This document shows, one piece after another, positions 1-6,711 of a stretch of DNA of 10,178 bases. The number at the start of each line of letters is the position of its first letter. The stretch's first letter is position 1. The position numbers and the translations under genes are program-made. Under the pieces are notes generated by a model. That model made no database searches and was not told where the DNA came from. It saw nothing but the letters and a program-made list of their open reading frames with translations. Origin of the DNA: Robiginitomaculum sp. (GTDB lineage: Bacteria > Pseudomonadota > Alphaproteobacteria > Caulobacterales > Maricaulaceae); the NCBI GenBank assembly GCA_021647805.1, contig JAKITZ010000073.1, positions 1 through 10,178 on the forward strand, written 5' to 3'.

Positions 1-298
1 TATCGCCAGAGGCTGAGGCTATTAAGGCTCTTTCCAATGCGTCATAGCCCCGTTCACGTCTTGACAGGGTTTGCAGTTTTTTCAGTCTTTTAGGTAATGT
101 CACCAGCCAAACAACCGCACTCCAAACAACAAACATAAGCAAAGTAAGTAGCAATAAAGCCGCCAGACCAACCGGCAGGGATAAAGATATTTCACGATCA
201 AAGGCCTCGATCACCACCAAACCTGTCTGGCTGGCCAACCACCAGCCAGCGGCGGCGATTAGCAATACCAGCAGAACCGTTATAATCAATCTGATCAT
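1..298 (-). CDS. hemY: HemY-like heme biosynthesis membrane protein, N-terminal part (truncated by window edge)
   Basis: The first 99 codons of a minus-strand gene that runs off the left edge. The translation begins MIRLIITVLLVLLIAAAGWW and shows two hydrophobic segments, at about residues 2-20 and 37-60, followed by a basic stretch (PKRLKKL) and the sequence RRERGYDALERALIASASGD. Two N-terminal membrane spans followed by an RGY-x-AL-x-x-x-L block before a TPR-like region is the usual layout of the proteobacterial HemY_N family. These are inner-membrane proteins tied genetically to late heme synthesis, with no firmly established biochemical role; they are distinct from the protoporphyrinogen oxidase also called HemY in Gram-positives. 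The start ATG shares one base with the stop of the mitofilin gene (TAATG), so the two are probably co-transcribed and translationally coupled. The TPR part is not visible here. Confidence 0.85.
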   Translation of the reverse strand, partial: MIRLIITVLLVLLIAAAGWWLASQTGLVVIEAFDREISLSLPVGLAALLLLTLLMFVVWSAVVWLVTLPKRLKKLQTLSRRERGYDALERALIASASGD

Positions 299-1500
299 TA
301 TTTGCTCTCCATTGCTTGCTGCTTCAACAAGGCGCTAACAACTTGCTCGAGCTTTTGTCGTTTTACCGCCTGTTGCAACCAGTTCTCACCGGCTTTGGCG
401 GGTGCGCCGTTCAAAGTTTGCATTTTGTTTATTGCCGTTGTTAGATCATCATTAGCTAATGCGCTTTGAGCTTGGTTTAGGGTGATCTCCAGATCGCTAC
501 CTTTGCCATCGGTTCTGCGAACCACAACCAATCCACGTAAAGAGGCGGCAGCTTTTGCGCCAAGACCTGCATCATCAGCTGGTTTTGCGGCTTGTAGTAA
601 AATTTCAGGAATTAGGCTTTGGAACTGCTCTGTTAATTGTAATCTAGTCGGTGCGCCAGTGGCGGCAATCTTGGATAATTGTTGTAGTTCCGAATTACCT
701 GCATACTGTAAATCCATGGCAGCATATTGCACTGGAAATGGCTCCGATCCTTGAGCGGCTAATTTTAAGTCAGCCAGTACCAGTTTTTTGGCCGCGCTTT
801 GATCATTATTTATTATGCCAGTTTCAAGACTGTCCAAGCGGTTAAGAATTGTGTCTAAGTTAACTGTCTTAGTTTGTGTTGTTTCTTGCTGTTCTAATGC
901 TTGCAACCGCTCAAAGATATTTGTTGTGTCTACGGTGTTTTGCGGTTTGTTTTCCAGCTGGTTCAATCTTTGCTCAAATGGCTGCAGTAACGGTGCCAGA
1001 TCAATCTCGCCGTCATTAGTGGCAATCGGTAAGGGGCGGTTTTCAAGTTTTTGCAAACGCGATAAAACATCATCAATTTGTTCAGTTGTAATTGCCGCCT
1101 CTTGCGGTTCGGTTATCTCTGATCGTATTGCAACAAGTTGTTCAGTTAGTCCTTTCACTTGCGTTTGCAAAGTCTCAGTACTGGTTTGATTTTGCAAAGA
1201 AGCACTTTCAATCTGCTGCAACTTTTGGGATATTTGTTCAATCTGTTTTGTTAGCGTCTCAACTTTGCTGGCAAGTTGTTGATCATTTATCTGGGCTATT
1301 GGTGCGCTAAATATCTTGCCACCAATAATGCCAAGCAGGCCACCAGCCAAAACCGCTACAATAAACAAGCTCCAAACTAATGGCCAAGCCGGGCGTTGGC
1401 GTGGTTGTTTTGGTTCACTATGGTTTTCTTCTACTGGCTCGAATTCGGCATCAATTACATCTTCGGACGGGTTTGGAGTTTTTGATTGTTTCTTGGTCAT
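298..1500 (-). CDS. Mitofilin/Mic60-family inner-membrane protein (COG4223-like)
   Basis: A 400-residue protein. Residues 1-37 are acidic and polar, giving a cytoplasmic tail. Residues about 38-62 form one membrane span (WPLVWSLFIVAVLAGGLLG). A long glutamine-rich periplasmic coiled coil runs from about 72 to 230. The C-terminal half, about 235-400, has the alpha-helical mitofilin signature: LADLKLAAQGSEPFPVQ, the GAPTRLQL block, LRGLVVVRRTDG and a final WLQQAVKRQKLEQ helix. Family knowledge: alphaproteobacterial Mic60 homologues are anchored membrane-shaping proteins related to mitochondrial Mic60, and their genes commonly sit in the heme cluster beside hemY, as here. The coiled coil carries four similar R-L-x-x-L-E units: RLQKLENRP, RLNQLENKP, RLQALEQQE and RLDSLETG. 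The start at 1500 gives a sensible N-tail; only a weak GGA precedes it. hemC and hemD, which often lie upstream in this operon, are absent. Confidence 0.82.
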   Translation of the reverse strand: MTKKQSKTPNPSEDVIDAEFEPVEENHSEPKQPRQRPAWPLVWSLFIVAVLAGGLLGIIGGKIFSAPIAQINDQQLASKVETLTKQIEQISQKLQQIESASLQNQTSTETLQTQVKGLTEQLVAIRSEITEPQEAAITTEQIDDVLSRLQKLENRPLPIATNDGEIDLAPLLQPFEQRLNQLENKPQNTVDTTNIFERLQALEQQETTQTKTVNLDTILNRLDSLETGIINNDQSAAKKLVLADLKLAAQGSEPFPVQYAAMDLQYAGNSELQQLSKIAATGAPTRLQLTEQFQSLIPEILLQAAKPADDAGLGAKAAASLRGLVVVRRTDGKGSDLEITLNQAQSALANDDLTTAINKMQTLNGAPAKAGENWLQQAVKRQKLEQVVSALLKQQAMESK

Positions 1501-1625
1501 TGTTTTCCACTACAAAAAAGGTGTTGCGTTAAACTTAACCAAACAGGCAGGTATAAGCAAAGCAAAACTTGCTTAGCATAGCGGCATAATGGTATCGAAT
1601 GTTTATGCAAACAAAAGTACCTAAA

Positions 1626-2726
1626 ATGTCGAACAATACCGGATCTGTTACCGTTTTGGGGCTTGAAAGCTCTTGTGATGAAACAGCGGCGGCAATTGTG
1701 CGCTTGCATGATAATGGACAGGTTGAAATATTGTCTGATTGTATATTCTCTCAGGTAGAACAACATGAGCCATTTGGCGGCGTAGTGCCAGAAATTGCTG
1801 CCAGAGCCCATGCTGATATTATGGATAAGATGGTGCTTCGGTCTTTAAGTGAGGCTGATTTAGCTTTGAGCGAGCTTGATGGAATTGCCGCAACCAGTGG
1901 GCCGGGCTTAATCGGCGGGGTATTAGTTGGAATGATGACCGCCAAAGCATTGGCACTTGGTGCAGACTTGCCGTTTTTGGGAATTAACCACCTTGAGGGG
2001 CACGCTCTTAGTCCGCGCTTGGCGGCAAAGTTGGATTTTCCGTATTTACTATTGTTAGTTTCTGGCGGCCATACTCAATTATTGGCAATTGAGGCTTTGG
2101 GCAAATATCATCGCTATGGTTCAACTATTGATGATGCGGTTGGCGAAGCATTTGATAAAACCGCCAAGATTATGGGACTTGGCTTTCCCGGCGGGCCAGC
2201 CGTAGAGAAAATCGCCAAAACAGGTGATGCCAATCGTTTTGATTTGCCTAGGCCATTACAAAGGCGCGAAGGTTGTGACTTTTCATTTGCTGGTCTTAAA
2301 AGTGCAGTACAGAGACACTGGCAAAATGTGTGCGAGCCGTGTGAACAGGCTAAAGCTGATCTTGCGGCCAGCTTCCAAAAGGCGGCGAGTGAGACATTAG
2401 CAAGACAAACCGCTAAGGCGCTGGTGCGTTTTGCTACTGAGTTCACAAAAACTAATTTGGTGGTGGCTGGCGGAGTGGCGGCCAACCAGACCATACGCGA
2501 TGATTTGCAAAATCTTGCCGGGGATCATGGCTTTGGTTTCATTGCCCCGCCTTTGCGGTTTTGTACTGATAATGGCGCAATGATAGCTTTGGCTGGTGCT
2601 GAACATTTAGTTATTGGCCGATCAAGCCCGCTTGATCTAGCGGCGCGTCCTAGGTGGCCGCTTGATGAAAATGCAGCATTAAACAATCCGGCATCGGGTT
2701 CGGGAAAGAAAGGTCCAAAATCATGA
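1626..2726 (+). CDS. tsaD: tRNA N6-threonylcarbamoyladenosine transferase TsaD
   Basis: TsaD transfers the threonylcarbamoyl group from threonylcarbamoyl-AMP to A37 of ANN-decoding tRNAs, working with TsaB and TsaE in the cytoplasm. From the chosen start the protein has 366 residues, near the family norm. Visible motifs in order: VLGLESSCDETAAAIV (residues 10-25), GGVVPEIAARAH (51-62), the metal-binding NHLEGH (H122, H126), VSGGHTQL (145-152), DDAVGEAFDKTAK (169-181), GFPGGPAVE (187-195), FSFAGLKSAV (219-228), AGGVAANQTIR (281-291) and CTDNGAMIALAG (313-324, with D315). Upstream in-frame ATGs exist at 1599 and 1605. I prefer 1626 because family members usually start about ten residues before the VLGLESS strand, and no ribosome site supports the others. 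The stop overlaps the gpsA start by 4 nt (ATGA), indicating coupling. The short basic tail (GKKGPKS) is unremarkable. Confidence 0.96.
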   Translation: MSNNTGSVTVLGLESSCDETAAAIVRLHDNGQVEILSDCIFSQVEQHEPFGGVVPEIAARAHADIMDKMVLRSLSEADLALSELDGIAATSGPGLIGGVLVGMMTAKALALGADLPFLGINHLEGHALSPRLAAKLDFPYLLLLVSGGHTQLLAIEALGKYHRYGSTIDDAVGEAFDKTAKIMGLGFPGGPAVEKIAKTGDANRFDLPRPLQRREGCDFSFAGLKSAVQRHWQNVCEPCEQAKADLAASFQKAASETLARQTAKALVRFATEFTKTNLVVAGGVAANQTIRDDLQNLAGDHGFGFIAPPLRFCTDNGAMIALAGAEHLVIGRSSPLDLAARPRWPLDENAALNNPASGSGKKGPKS

Positions 2727-3718
2727 GTGAATTTTCAACTATTGGTATTCTTGGCGGCGGTGCATGGGGTACTGCAATGGCGCAAACTTGCGCCAGAGCT
2801 GGACGGGACGTGACAATTTGGGTGCTAGAAGAAGAAGTAAAAGACAGCATCAACCAAGACCATGAGAACAAGATGTATTTACCGGGATTTGCGCTTGAAA
2901 AAAACATTACCGCGACCAATGATCCTGCCGATGCAATGGCTTGTGATGCAGTGTTGTCAGTAGTTCCGGCGCAATTTACCCGCAAGGTTTTTGAAGGTTT
3001 GCAATCAAATTCTGTTGAGGGAAAACCGATACTGTTGTGTTCCAAGGGTATCGAGCAAAATAGCGGCAAACTGATGACGCAAGTTTTGGCCGAAACTTTG
3101 CCCGGCGCAGTGCCGGCGGTTTTATCGGGCCCAAGCTTTGCTGTGGATGTGGTCGCCGGACTACCTGCGGCGGTGACATTGGCTTGTAAAGACGGTGTAT
3201 TGGGACGTAAATTAATGGCAGCCATCGGCACGCCATCGTTTCGTCCTTATTTGGCCAGTGATCTTATCGGTGCCGAAGTTGGCGGTGCGGTCAAGAACGT
3301 ATTGGCAATTGCTTGCGGGATTGTTCTGGGCAAGCAACTTGGCCAAAGCGCCCATGCTGCTTTGATAACTCGTGGATTTGCCGAAATGGTGCGCTTTGGC
3401 TTGGCTTTGGGCGCAAACCCCGAAACCTTACGCGGCCTATGCGGGCTTGGTGATTTGGTATTGACCTGTTCATCGGCAACTTCGCGCAATATGTCGTGCG
3501 GGCTGGCATTGGGTGAGGGTAAGCCATTGGCAGAAATTTTATCTGGAAGATTAGCGGTTACCGAGGGGGTAGCCAGTGCGCCAGCCATGGTCAAATTGGC
3601 CAAAGAATTAGGCGTGGAAATGCCGATCACCGAAGCAGTGGCGGCAATCATTGCCGGTAAATTGGACGTTGATCAGGCGATAGCTGAGTTATTATCACGG
3701 CCATTACGGGCGGAATGA
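2723..3718 (+). CDS. gpsA: NAD(P)H-dependent sn-glycerol-3-phosphate dehydrogenase GpsA
   Basis: Cytoplasmic enzyme reducing dihydroxyacetone phosphate to sn-glycerol-3-phosphate, the backbone for phospholipid synthesis. The 331-residue length is typical. The N-terminal Rossmann nucleotide-binding loop is IGILGGGAWGTAMA (residues 7-20). It is followed by SKGIE (107-111), LSGPSFAVDV (134-143), and the catalytic-lysine block EVGGAVKNVLAIACGI with K191. Further on are TRGFAEM (216-222), CGLGDLVLTCSS (240-251) and the substrate-site segment TSRNMSCGLALGEG (253-266). The C-terminus has EGVASAPAMVKLAKELGVEMPITEAV. The start is fixed by the ATGA overlap with tsaD; the tsaD-gpsA order is a common alphaproteobacterial arrangement. 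The gene converges on the TerB-like gene with only 7 nt between the two stop codons. Confidence 0.96.
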   Translation: MSEFSTIGILGGGAWGTAMAQTCARAGRDVTIWVLEEEVKDSINQDHENKMYLPGFALEKNITATNDPADAMACDAVLSVVPAQFTRKVFEGLQSNSVEGKPILLCSKGIEQNSGKLMTQVLAETLPGAVPAVLSGPSFAVDVVAGLPAAVTLACKDGVLGRKLMAAIGTPSFRPYLASDLIGAEVGGAVKNVLAIACGIVLGKQLGQSAHAALITRGFAEMVRFGLALGANPETLRGLCGLGDLVLTCSSATSRNMSCGLALGEGKPLAEILSGRLAVTEGVASAPAMVKLAKELGVEMPITEAVAAIIAGKLDVDQAIAELLSRPLRAE

Positions 3719-3734
3719 TGGTTTTTCATATTCC
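3712..3734. terminator. Small hairpin spanning the convergent gpsA and TerB-like stop codons
   Basis: GGAAT-(G)-ATG, loop GTTTTT, CAT-ATTCC: an 8-bp stem with one bulged G that includes both stop codons. Its position between convergent genes suits a bidirectional transcription end. The stem is short and no T tract follows it on either strand, so termination is only a suggestion. Confidence 0.25.
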
Positions 3735-4250
3735 CACCTGTTTGGCGAATTGATTGAGAATTTGCTTTTGTGCCGATGTTGGTTTGCCATCAGCATGAGC
3801 CACTTGCATCAGCATGTCCTCTAATTCAATCAGCTCTTTATTTGATACAGATTGCATTAGGGTATCACTCATTTTGGCGATTGCGCTATCGGCACCGGGC
3901 AAGTCTTTTGATAGCCACGAGATATGGGTTAGCAACTCTTCGGCATTAGTAGTGGACAGCTTAAAGTGTCCGGTGATCTGATTGAGGATAGTATCTTTTT
4001 GGCTCTTAGTTACTTGGCCGCCAGCTCTGGCCACTGATAACATTAACAGTGCCGCTGCTTCTCGTGGATCGGTTATTAATTGCACATCAGCTTTACCAGT
4101 TTGCGAGCGAAATTTCATCTTGCGAGGTAGGTTAGCAACTTGTTTGGCAACGCCGCCAATTTGTTTGGCCGCCTGAATACCTAGAGAAATTTTCCACATC
4201 AAAGCAGCAATTCCGCCAATGATCGTAAGTAAGCCTATTAACATCGTCAT
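3726..4250 (-). CDS. Membrane-anchored TerB-like domain protein
   Basis: A 174-residue protein beginning MTMLIGLLTIIGG. Residues about 3-20 form a single hydrophobic segment, likely a membrane anchor. A basic linker follows (VANLPRKMKFRSQ). The rest is a compact all-helical region from about residue 57: TDPREAAALLMLSVARAGGQ, then TKSQKDTILNQI, and a second similar half ELEDMLMQVAHADGKPTSAQ, then KQILNQFAKQVG. The AxADGxxTxxQKxxL pattern resembles TerB/DjlA-type domains, named for tellurite resistance but found in many envelope proteins of unclear role. The frame is open upstream to 4325, but the start at 4250 is preceded by GGAGA six bases away and gives a clean membrane anchor, while the longer start would put an arginine-rich tail before it. 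No neighbour indicates a tellurite operon, so I would not assign a resistance function. Confidence 0.7.
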   Translation of the reverse strand: MTMLIGLLTIIGGIAALMWKISLGIQAAKQIGGVAKQVANLPRKMKFRSQTGKADVQLITDPREAAALLMLSVARAGGQVTKSQKDTILNQITGHFKLSTTNAEELLTHISWLSKDLPGADSAIAKMSDTLMQSVSNKELIELEDMLMQVAHADGKPTSAQKQILNQFAKQVGI

Positions 4251-4274
4251 GTAGTTCTCCAATAATTGCCTGCG

Positions 4275-4303
4275 ACTATAACGGGGCTTGCATCTGCGAG
4301 CAA
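4275..4303 (-). promoter_or_regulatory. Candidate promoter of the TerB-like gene
   Basis: On the minus strand, TTGCTC (4303-4298), a 17-bp spacer and TATAGT (4280-4275). The -10 matches 5 of 6 consensus bases and the -35 only 3. Transcription would start near 4268, leaving a short leader that contains the GGAGA ribosome site and the ATG at 4250. This agrees with the shorter start for that gene. Confidence 0.4.
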
Positions 4304-4347
4304 AGAAAATCATGTTATACTCCATAGACCCAAAAAGTGGGTATGAA

Positions 4348-4392
4348 GCAATCCTAGTAAAAGTGGGAACCGGTTTTACGGCAAAGGATTGC
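4348..4392. repeat. Palindromic intergenic element with a GTGGGAACCGG core
   Basis: Two nested inverted repeats: outer arms GCAATCC (4348-4354) and GGATTGC (4386-4392), and inner arms GTAAAA (4357-4362) and TTTTAC (4374-4379), around the loop GTGGGAACCGG. The core AAAAGTGGGAACCGGTTTT closely resembles, from memory, a palindrome scattered through intergenic regions of many Rhizobiales and other alphaproteobacterial genomes. A second AAAAGTGGG lies just to the left (4333-4341), itself inside a small ACCCA/TGGGT hairpin (4328-4342). This fits a dispersed repeat of the RIME/Bru-RS kind, but the family name is not certain. Confidence 0.55.
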
Positions 4393-4421
4393 GACTACTA
4401 AAAAATGCTTTTTTGGTTAAG

Positions 4422-4449
4422 TTGATGGATAACAAAGATAAAATATACT
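4422..4449 (+). promoter_or_regulatory. Candidate acs promoter
   Basis: TTGATG (4422-4427), a 16-bp spacer and TATACT (4444-4449). The -10 matches 5 of 6 and the -35 4 of 6 consensus bases. The -10 lies inside the left arm of the 17-bp inverted repeat at 4443-4483, so transcription would begin within that repeat. The match is moderate and alternatives in this AT-rich stretch cannot be excluded. Confidence 0.35.
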
Positions 4450-4483
4450 CAAAATACTGTTTAATTCAGTGTTTTGAGTATAT
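4443..4483. repeat. 17-bp inverted repeat 37 bp upstream of acs
   Basis: Left arm ATATACTCAAAATACTG (4443-4459), 7-base loop TTTAATT, right arm CAGTGTTTTGAGTATAT (4467-4483). Sixteen of 17 pairs are Watson-Crick and the other is a T-G wobble (4455 with 4471). No T tract follows, and a complete gene starts just downstream, so it is unlikely to be a terminator. It may be an operator over the acs promoter, an mRNA leader hairpin, or part of a dispersed repeat. Confidence 0.75.
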
Positions 4484-4520
4484 ATAAAGAAAACCTAGAA
4501 TAATTGGGAGTCGCAATATC

Positions 4521-6458
4521 ATGGCCAAAGAAGTTTATCCTGTTTCTGATGCATGGGCGCAAAGTGCGCATGTTGATCAAGCAAAATACGAGAGCATGTA
4601 TGCCAAGAGCATTGCTGATCCGGAAAAATTTTGGGGTGAAGCTGGTAAGCGCCTTGATTGGATTACGCCATATACCAAGGTAAAAGACTGTTCATGGGGC
4701 AAAGACGATCTGCATGTTCGGTGGTACGAGGACGGACAATTAAACGTCAGTTATAATTGTATTGATCGGCATTTGAAAACCAGAGCCGATGAAATTGCGA
4801 TTATTTGGGAGGGCGATGACCCGACACAATCCAAATCTATAACTTACCGGCAATTACACCAAGAGGTCTGCCGGTTTGCCAATGTGCTAAAGTTGCGCGG
4901 TGTGAAAAAAGGCGATCGGGTAACCCTGTATATGCCGATGGTGGTTGAGGCAGCTTACGCAATGCTGGCTTGCGCTAGAATAGGTGCGGTGCATTCGGTG
5001 GTGTTTGGCGGGTTTTCACCCGAAGCCTTGGCTGGTCGGATCACTGATTGCAAGTCCACCTGTGTTATTACTGCCGATGAAGGAGTGCGCGGCGGCAAAA
5101 CCATTCCGCTAAAAGCCAATGTTGATAAAGCATTACAAAAATGTCCCGATGTTAGAACAGTTTTGATGGTAACTCGTACTGGCGCAGATGTTACCATGCA
5201 AATGGATCGTGACTTTGTTTATGAGACATTACGTGATGAAGTTTCTAGTGACTGCCCGCCGGAAGTGATGAACGCCGAAGATCCGTTGTTTATTCTTTAT
5301 ACTTCTGGCTCCACCGGCAAGCCAAAAGGCGTATTGCACACTTCTGGTGGTTATCTGGTTTATGCGGCGATCACCCATCAATACGTGTTTGATTATAAGC
5401 CCGGCGATATTTATTGGTGTACTGCCGATGTTGGTTGGGTAACTGGTCACAGCTATATCGTCTATGGCCCGTTAGCCAATGGTGCTACCACTTTGATGTT
5501 TGAAGGCGTGCCTAATTACCCTGATGCCAGCCGTTTTTGGCAGGTGTGTGACAAACACCAAGTCAGCATTTTTTATACTGCGCCAACGGCGTTACGGGCG
5601 TTAATGGGGGCAGGAGACAGTTTTGTAACCAAGACGAAACGTTCGTCTTTGCGATTACTGGGGTCAGTTGGCGAGCCGATCAATCCCGAAGCATGGACTT
5701 GGTATTATAATGTGGTTGGTGAGGCAAAGTGCCCGATTGTTGATACTTGGTGGCAAACCGAAACTGGCGGAATTATGATCTCGCCTTTGCCGGGGGTTGT
5801 TGATTTAAAGCCCGGGTCGGCAACAAAACCGTTTTTTGGTATTGATCCACTGTTGGTTGATGCTGATGGCAAGGAATTATTTGGGGAAGCTTCGGGTAAT
5901 TTATGTATTCGTTCTTCTTGGCCAGGGCAGATGCGTAGTGTTTATGGCGATCACCAGCGGTTCTTTGATACTTATTTTGCCACATATTCCGGACTTTATT
6001 TTACTGGTGATGGCTGTAGGCGTGATGGCGATGGTTATTACTGGATCACTGGGCGGGTTGATGATGTGCTGAATGTCTCCGGTCATAGAATGGGCACAGC
6101 AGAAGTGGAAAGCGCACTGGTTTCACATAAGGCCGTGTCCGAGGCGGCGGTTGTTGGCTATCCGCACGACATAAAGGGGCAGGGGATTTACGCTTATGTC
6201 AGCTTGATGGTTGGCGTTGAAACCAACGAAGAATTGATCAAGCAATTACGCTTGCATGTGCGAACTGAAATTGGCCCGATTGCTTCTCCAGATTTAATTC
6301 AGATTGCCCCCGGCCTGCCAAAAACCAGATCAGGCAAAATCATGCGAAGGATCTTGCGTAAAATCGCCGAAAATGATTTTGGTAATTTGGGGGATATTTC
6401 CACTTTGGCTGACCCGACAGTGGTTGAGGAATTGATTGAGAGTCGGATGAACCGATAG
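4521..6458 (+). CDS. acs: Acetyl-CoA synthetase (AMP-forming)
   Basis: Acs activates acetate with ATP to acetyl-AMP and then forms acetyl-CoA in the cytoplasm. At 645 residues it has the normal full length. Visible motifs: the ATP-binding loop YTSGSTGKPKG (260-270), CTADVGWVTGHSY (300-312), and DTWWQTETGG (408-417), whose second tryptophan (W411) forms the acetate pocket that distinguishes Acs from longer-chain acyl-CoA ligases. The hinge region ITGRVDDVLNVSGHRMG is at 509-525. The C-terminal PKTRSGKIMRR carries K606, the lysine commonly controlled by reversible acetylation in this family. The ribosome site GGGAG (4506-4510) lies 10 nt before the ATG. The gene stands alone, preceded by inverted repeats and followed by a terminator-like hairpin. 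Its last 92 bp recur imperfectly at 8068-8159. Confidence 0.97.
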   Translation: MAKEVYPVSDAWAQSAHVDQAKYESMYAKSIADPEKFWGEAGKRLDWITPYTKVKDCSWGKDDLHVRWYEDGQLNVSYNCIDRHLKTRADEIAIIWEGDDPTQSKSITYRQLHQEVCRFANVLKLRGVKKGDRVTLYMPMVVEAAYAMLACARIGAVHSVVFGGFSPEALAGRITDCKSTCVITADEGVRGGKTIPLKANVDKALQKCPDVRTVLMVTRTGADVTMQMDRDFVYETLRDEVSSDCPPEVMNAEDPLFILYTSGSTGKPKGVLHTSGGYLVYAAITHQYVFDYKPGDIYWCTADVGWVTGHSYIVYGPLANGATTLMFEGVPNYPDASRFWQVCDKHQVSIFYTAPTALRALMGAGDSFVTKTKRSSLRLLGSVGEPINPEAWTWYYNVVGEAKCPIVDTWWQTETGGIMISPLPGVVDLKPGSATKPFFGIDPLLVDADGKELFGEASGNLCIRSSWPGQMRSVYGDHQRFFDTYFATYSGLYFTGDGCRRDGDGYYWITGRVDDVLNVSGHRMGTAEVESALVSHKAVSEAAVVGYPHDIKGQGIYAYVSLMVGVETNEELIKQLRLHVRTEIGPIASPDLIQIAPGLPKTRSGKIMRRILRKIAENDFGNLGDISTLADPTVVEELIESRMNR

Positions 6459-6582
6459 AAAAACAGCGGCGTAATTTAAGGCTCGCAAATCGAATTTCTA
6501 TCTTCTTTTTTATATCCAAATTTACCGCATTGACTTGTTTCTTCTAATTCCTTGTAATCTCTAGAATTCGGTTTTCCTTTAC

Positions 6583-6611
6583 AAGGAAAGAGCTCTTTGG
6601 TTCCTTTTTTT
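6583..6611 (+). terminator. Candidate rho-independent terminator of acs
   Basis: AAGGAA (6583-6588) pairs with TTCCTT (6601-6606), enclosing part of the 12-bp palindrome AAAGAGCTCTTT (6587-6598). A run of seven T follows (6605-6611). An alternative hairpin TTTCCTT-TAC-AAGGAAA (6573-6589) uses the same left arm. The site is about 125 bp after the acs stop. The stem is modest, so confidence is limited. Confidence 0.4.
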
Positions 6612-6622
6612 GTATAAAATCA

Positions 6623-6661
6623 CCCATATTTTGTTTATGATGAGTGCCTCTAAAATATGGG
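6623..6661 (-). terminator. Inverted repeat downstream of the cysteine-rich gene, possible terminator
   Basis: CCCATATTTT (6623-6632) and AAAATATGGG (6652-6661) form a perfect 10-bp stem with a 19-base loop, about 50 bp beyond the stop of the minus-strand gene. Read on the minus strand it is followed by TGATTTTATAC, a weak T-rich tract. Terminator function is an inference; the long loop is not typical. Confidence 0.35.
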
Positions 6662-6711
6662 CAAATCCTGCCCTTTTGCTGTCTCGTGTTGAGTTTATTA
6701 CTCTGGAAATT

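Larger units (their letters stand above)
6459..6711. other. Non-coding gap between convergent acs and the cysteine-rich gene
   Basis: An AT-rich stretch of 253 bp with no credible gene on either strand. It contains the terminator-like hairpin at 6583-6611 and a longer inverted repeat at 6623-6661. Nothing resembling a transposase fragment or tRNA is visible. Confidence 0.6.

Noticed and set aside
1552..1590. Promoters for tsaD or the Mic60 gene (TATAAG at 1552-1557 and CATAAT at 1585-1590)
   Set aside because: Neither has a -35 element at acceptable spacing. A divergent promoter must be near here, but I could not place it.
1497..1811. Minus-strand open frame of 104 codons across the tsaD start
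   Set aside because: It overlaps the start of tsaD and the tsaD/Mic60 intergenic region, has no recognisable domain, and reads as the complement of real coding sequence.
2650..3231. Minus-strand open frame of 193 codons inside gpsA
   Set aside because: It is fully antisense to gpsA, which has all family motifs. The translation is low-complexity and without domains.
3726..4250. Tellurite-resistance gene
   Set aside because: The TerB-like domain alone does not indicate tellurite resistance, and no other ter genes are nearby.
4400..4414. AAAAAA-TGC-TTTTTT hairpin upstream of acs
   Set aside because: Six A/T pairs in an AT-rich stretch are easily due to chance, and no gene ends here for it to terminate.
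5836..6086. Small hydrophobic open frames on both strands inside acs
   Set aside because: Both are shadows of the acs reading frame; the acs translation is continuous and fully conserved here.
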